Source: Acidobacteriaceae bacterium (GTDB taxonomy: Bacteria > Acidobacteriota > Terriglobia > Terriglobales > Acidobacteriaceae). From it: 7,826 bases of DNA. The translations under genes were made by a program, and so were the position numbers. Within the stretch, counting starts at the first letter, position 1. Each line of letters begins with the position of its first letter. Positions 7,458 through 7,826 of this stretch are shown here, one piece after another. The DNA is taken from positions 7,412 through 15,237 of the forward strand of contig PKYX01000305.1 in the NCBI GenBank assembly GCA_003132825.1. Reading direction: 5' to 3'. A model generated the notes under the pieces. That model did no database searches and was not told the DNA's origin. It worked only from the letters and a program-made list of their open reading frames with translations.

Positions 7458-7544
7458 GGGAATGGTCTTTCTGTCCGCCTGAGATCAAAGCCGACCTCGG
7501 CGCGCGCGGCAGGGCCCATGCGCCTGAGGTCTCTCATCATTCCC
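7458..7544. repeat. Nested inverted repeat: bulged hairpin inside GGGAATG/CATTCCC arms
   Basis: The inner hairpin pairs GACCTC (7493-7498) plus GGCGC (7499-7503) with GCGCC (7520-7524) plus GAGGTC (7526-7531). That gives eleven pairs with a single bulged T at 7525 and a 16-nt loop that contains the palindrome GGGCCC (7512-7517). Outside it, GGGAATG (7458-7464) is the exact reverse complement of CATTCCC (7538-7544), so the whole 87 bp could fold as one structure. CGCCTGAG is also present twice (7476-7483 and 7521-7528). No U tract follows. It could be a REP- or MITE-like element, or a structured RNA; which one cannot be told from one copy. Confidence 0.45.
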
Positions 7545-7594
7545 GGTTTCAAACTCAGCCTCGTTCCTCACTTCGTTCCCCGGCATCAATCCGC

Positions 7595-7609
7595 GCTTGC
7601 TTCGCAAGC
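7595..7609. repeat. Small perfect hairpin
   Basis: GCTTGC (7595-7600) and GCAAGC (7604-7609) form a six-pair stem with a TTC loop. An alternative register, TGCTT/AAGCA, uses the overlapping bases 7598-7610. It has no trailing T run, so it is unlikely to terminate transcription alone. It may be part of the same repetitive intergenic tract as the neighbouring TCGTTCC pair. Confidence 0.35.
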
Positions 7610-7666
7610 ACCCAGCCTTTACAGTTTCTTCGGCATATGGCAGCCAGCGAAAAAGGCGCATGCCGC

Positions 7667-7688
7667 CGATCGATGCAGACGATCGATG
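7667..7688. repeat. CGATCGATG direct repeat just upstream of the Tat-protein ribosome binding site
   Basis: CGATCGATG occurs at 7667-7675 and again at 7680-7688, with a 13-bp period. CGATCG is self-complementary, so the two copies can also pair as a hairpin with a seven-base loop (7673-7679). The second copy ends two bases before the AAGGAG at 7691-7696, close enough to affect ribosome access or to serve as an operator. Confidence 0.35.
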
Positions 7689-7704
7689 AAAAGGAGCGGT
7701 GACG

Positions 7705-7826
7705 ATGTCAGACGCAGGCAAAAAAGAGATCACACGCCGAGGTTTCCTGACCACAGTGAGCGCGGGCCTGGTGGCCGCCAACGTTTCTGGCACTCTGCTC
7801 GGGCGCGCTTCCGCCCAACTTGTCGT
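7705..7826 (+). CDS. Tat-exported protein, N-terminal signal only (partial)
   Basis: Forty codons are visible before the window ends. The start is ATG 7705, eight bases after AAGGAG (7691-7696). An in-frame GTG at 7699 is too close to that site to be preferred. The peptide shows a textbook twin-arginine signal: a polar n-region (MSDAGKKEI), the motif TRRGFLT with the arginines at 11-12, a moderately hydrophobic stretch (VSAGLVAANVSGTLLG) and a likely cleavage site ASA-Q at 37/38. Tat substrates are exported folded and often carry a cofactor, so a redox enzyme subunit is a reasonable guess. Only two residues after the predicted cleavage site are in view, so no family can be assigned. It follows the VWA gene in the same direction but after 342 bp, so it is probably a separate transcription unit. 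Confidence 0.8.
   Translation, partial: MSDAGKKEITRRGFLTTVSAGLVAANVSGTLLGRASAQLV

Larger units (their letters stand above)
7363..7704. other. Intergenic region rich in short repeats and hairpins, no convincing gene
   Basis: These 342 bases separate the VWA gene from the Tat-signal gene. No reading frame on either strand has both a Shine-Dalgarno and a protein-like product. An ATG at 7518 opens a forward frame that runs off the window, but it lacks a ribosome site and conflicts with the better-supported gene at 7705. The region holds a bulged hairpin (7493-7531) inside a wider inverted repeat (7458-7544), a small perfect hairpin (7595-7609), a tandem TCGTTCC pair (7561-7567, 7573-7579) and a CGATCGATG pair next to the next gene. 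No clear intrinsic terminator or -35/-10 pair was found. Confidence 0.6.

Noticed and set aside
7485..7793. Minus-strand frame of 102 codons in the last intergenic region
   Set aside because: It overlaps the start of the Tat-signal gene, has no recognisable domain, and reads through the repeat-like tract.
7518..7826. Forward frame from ATG 7518 running off the window
   Set aside because: It has no Shine-Dalgarno, its start lies in a hairpin loop, and it overlaps the Tat-signal gene in another frame with an Arg-rich, shadow-like product.

Overview
The window looks like a piece of a GC-rich Acidobacteriota chromosome. The best taxonomic clue is the gene at 6301-7362. It has the architecture of the 'VWFA-related Acidobacterial domain' family (TIGR03436): an N-terminal beta domain with a GLxxxDFEVxEDG-type motif, a VWA core and a C-terminal YSISYYP...RDGYRP tail. 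This family is heavily expanded in that phylum. All genes lie on the + strand and all have good Shine-Dalgarno sequences. No tRNA, rRNA, CRISPR array, transposase or integrase is visible.

Region 1 (1-2824) is the end of a tripartite RND efflux operon. It holds the last 31 codons of an inner-membrane RND permease, then a membrane-anchored periplasmic adaptor (HlyD/MFP type), then a NodT-family outer-membrane factor lipoprotein. The adaptor stop and the outer-membrane factor start overlap in a GTGA, so translation is probably coupled. Together the three would form a pump spanning inner membrane, periplasm and outer membrane. The substrate cannot be read from the sequence.

Region 2 (2825-3114) has no convincing gene. 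It contains short inverted repeats, a perfect TATAAT -10-like box and, just downstream of it, a compact hairpin with a GCAA (GNRA) tetraloop in the predicted 5' UTR of the next gene.

Region 3 (3115-7362) is a two-gene unit. The first gene encodes a 1047-residue exported protein of no family I recognise. The second, 42 bp downstream, encodes a secreted VWA protein whose metal-binding (MIDAS) residues are largely replaced. The close spacing suggests one extracytoplasmic process, but its nature is unknown. This pair is the best candidate for an undescribed system in the window.

Region 4 (7363-7704) is non-coding and rich in inverted and direct repeats. One is a strong bulged hairpin enclosed by a second, outer inverted repeat. 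The window ends in the first 40 codons of a gene with a clear twin-arginine (Tat) signal peptide; its mature part is not in view.
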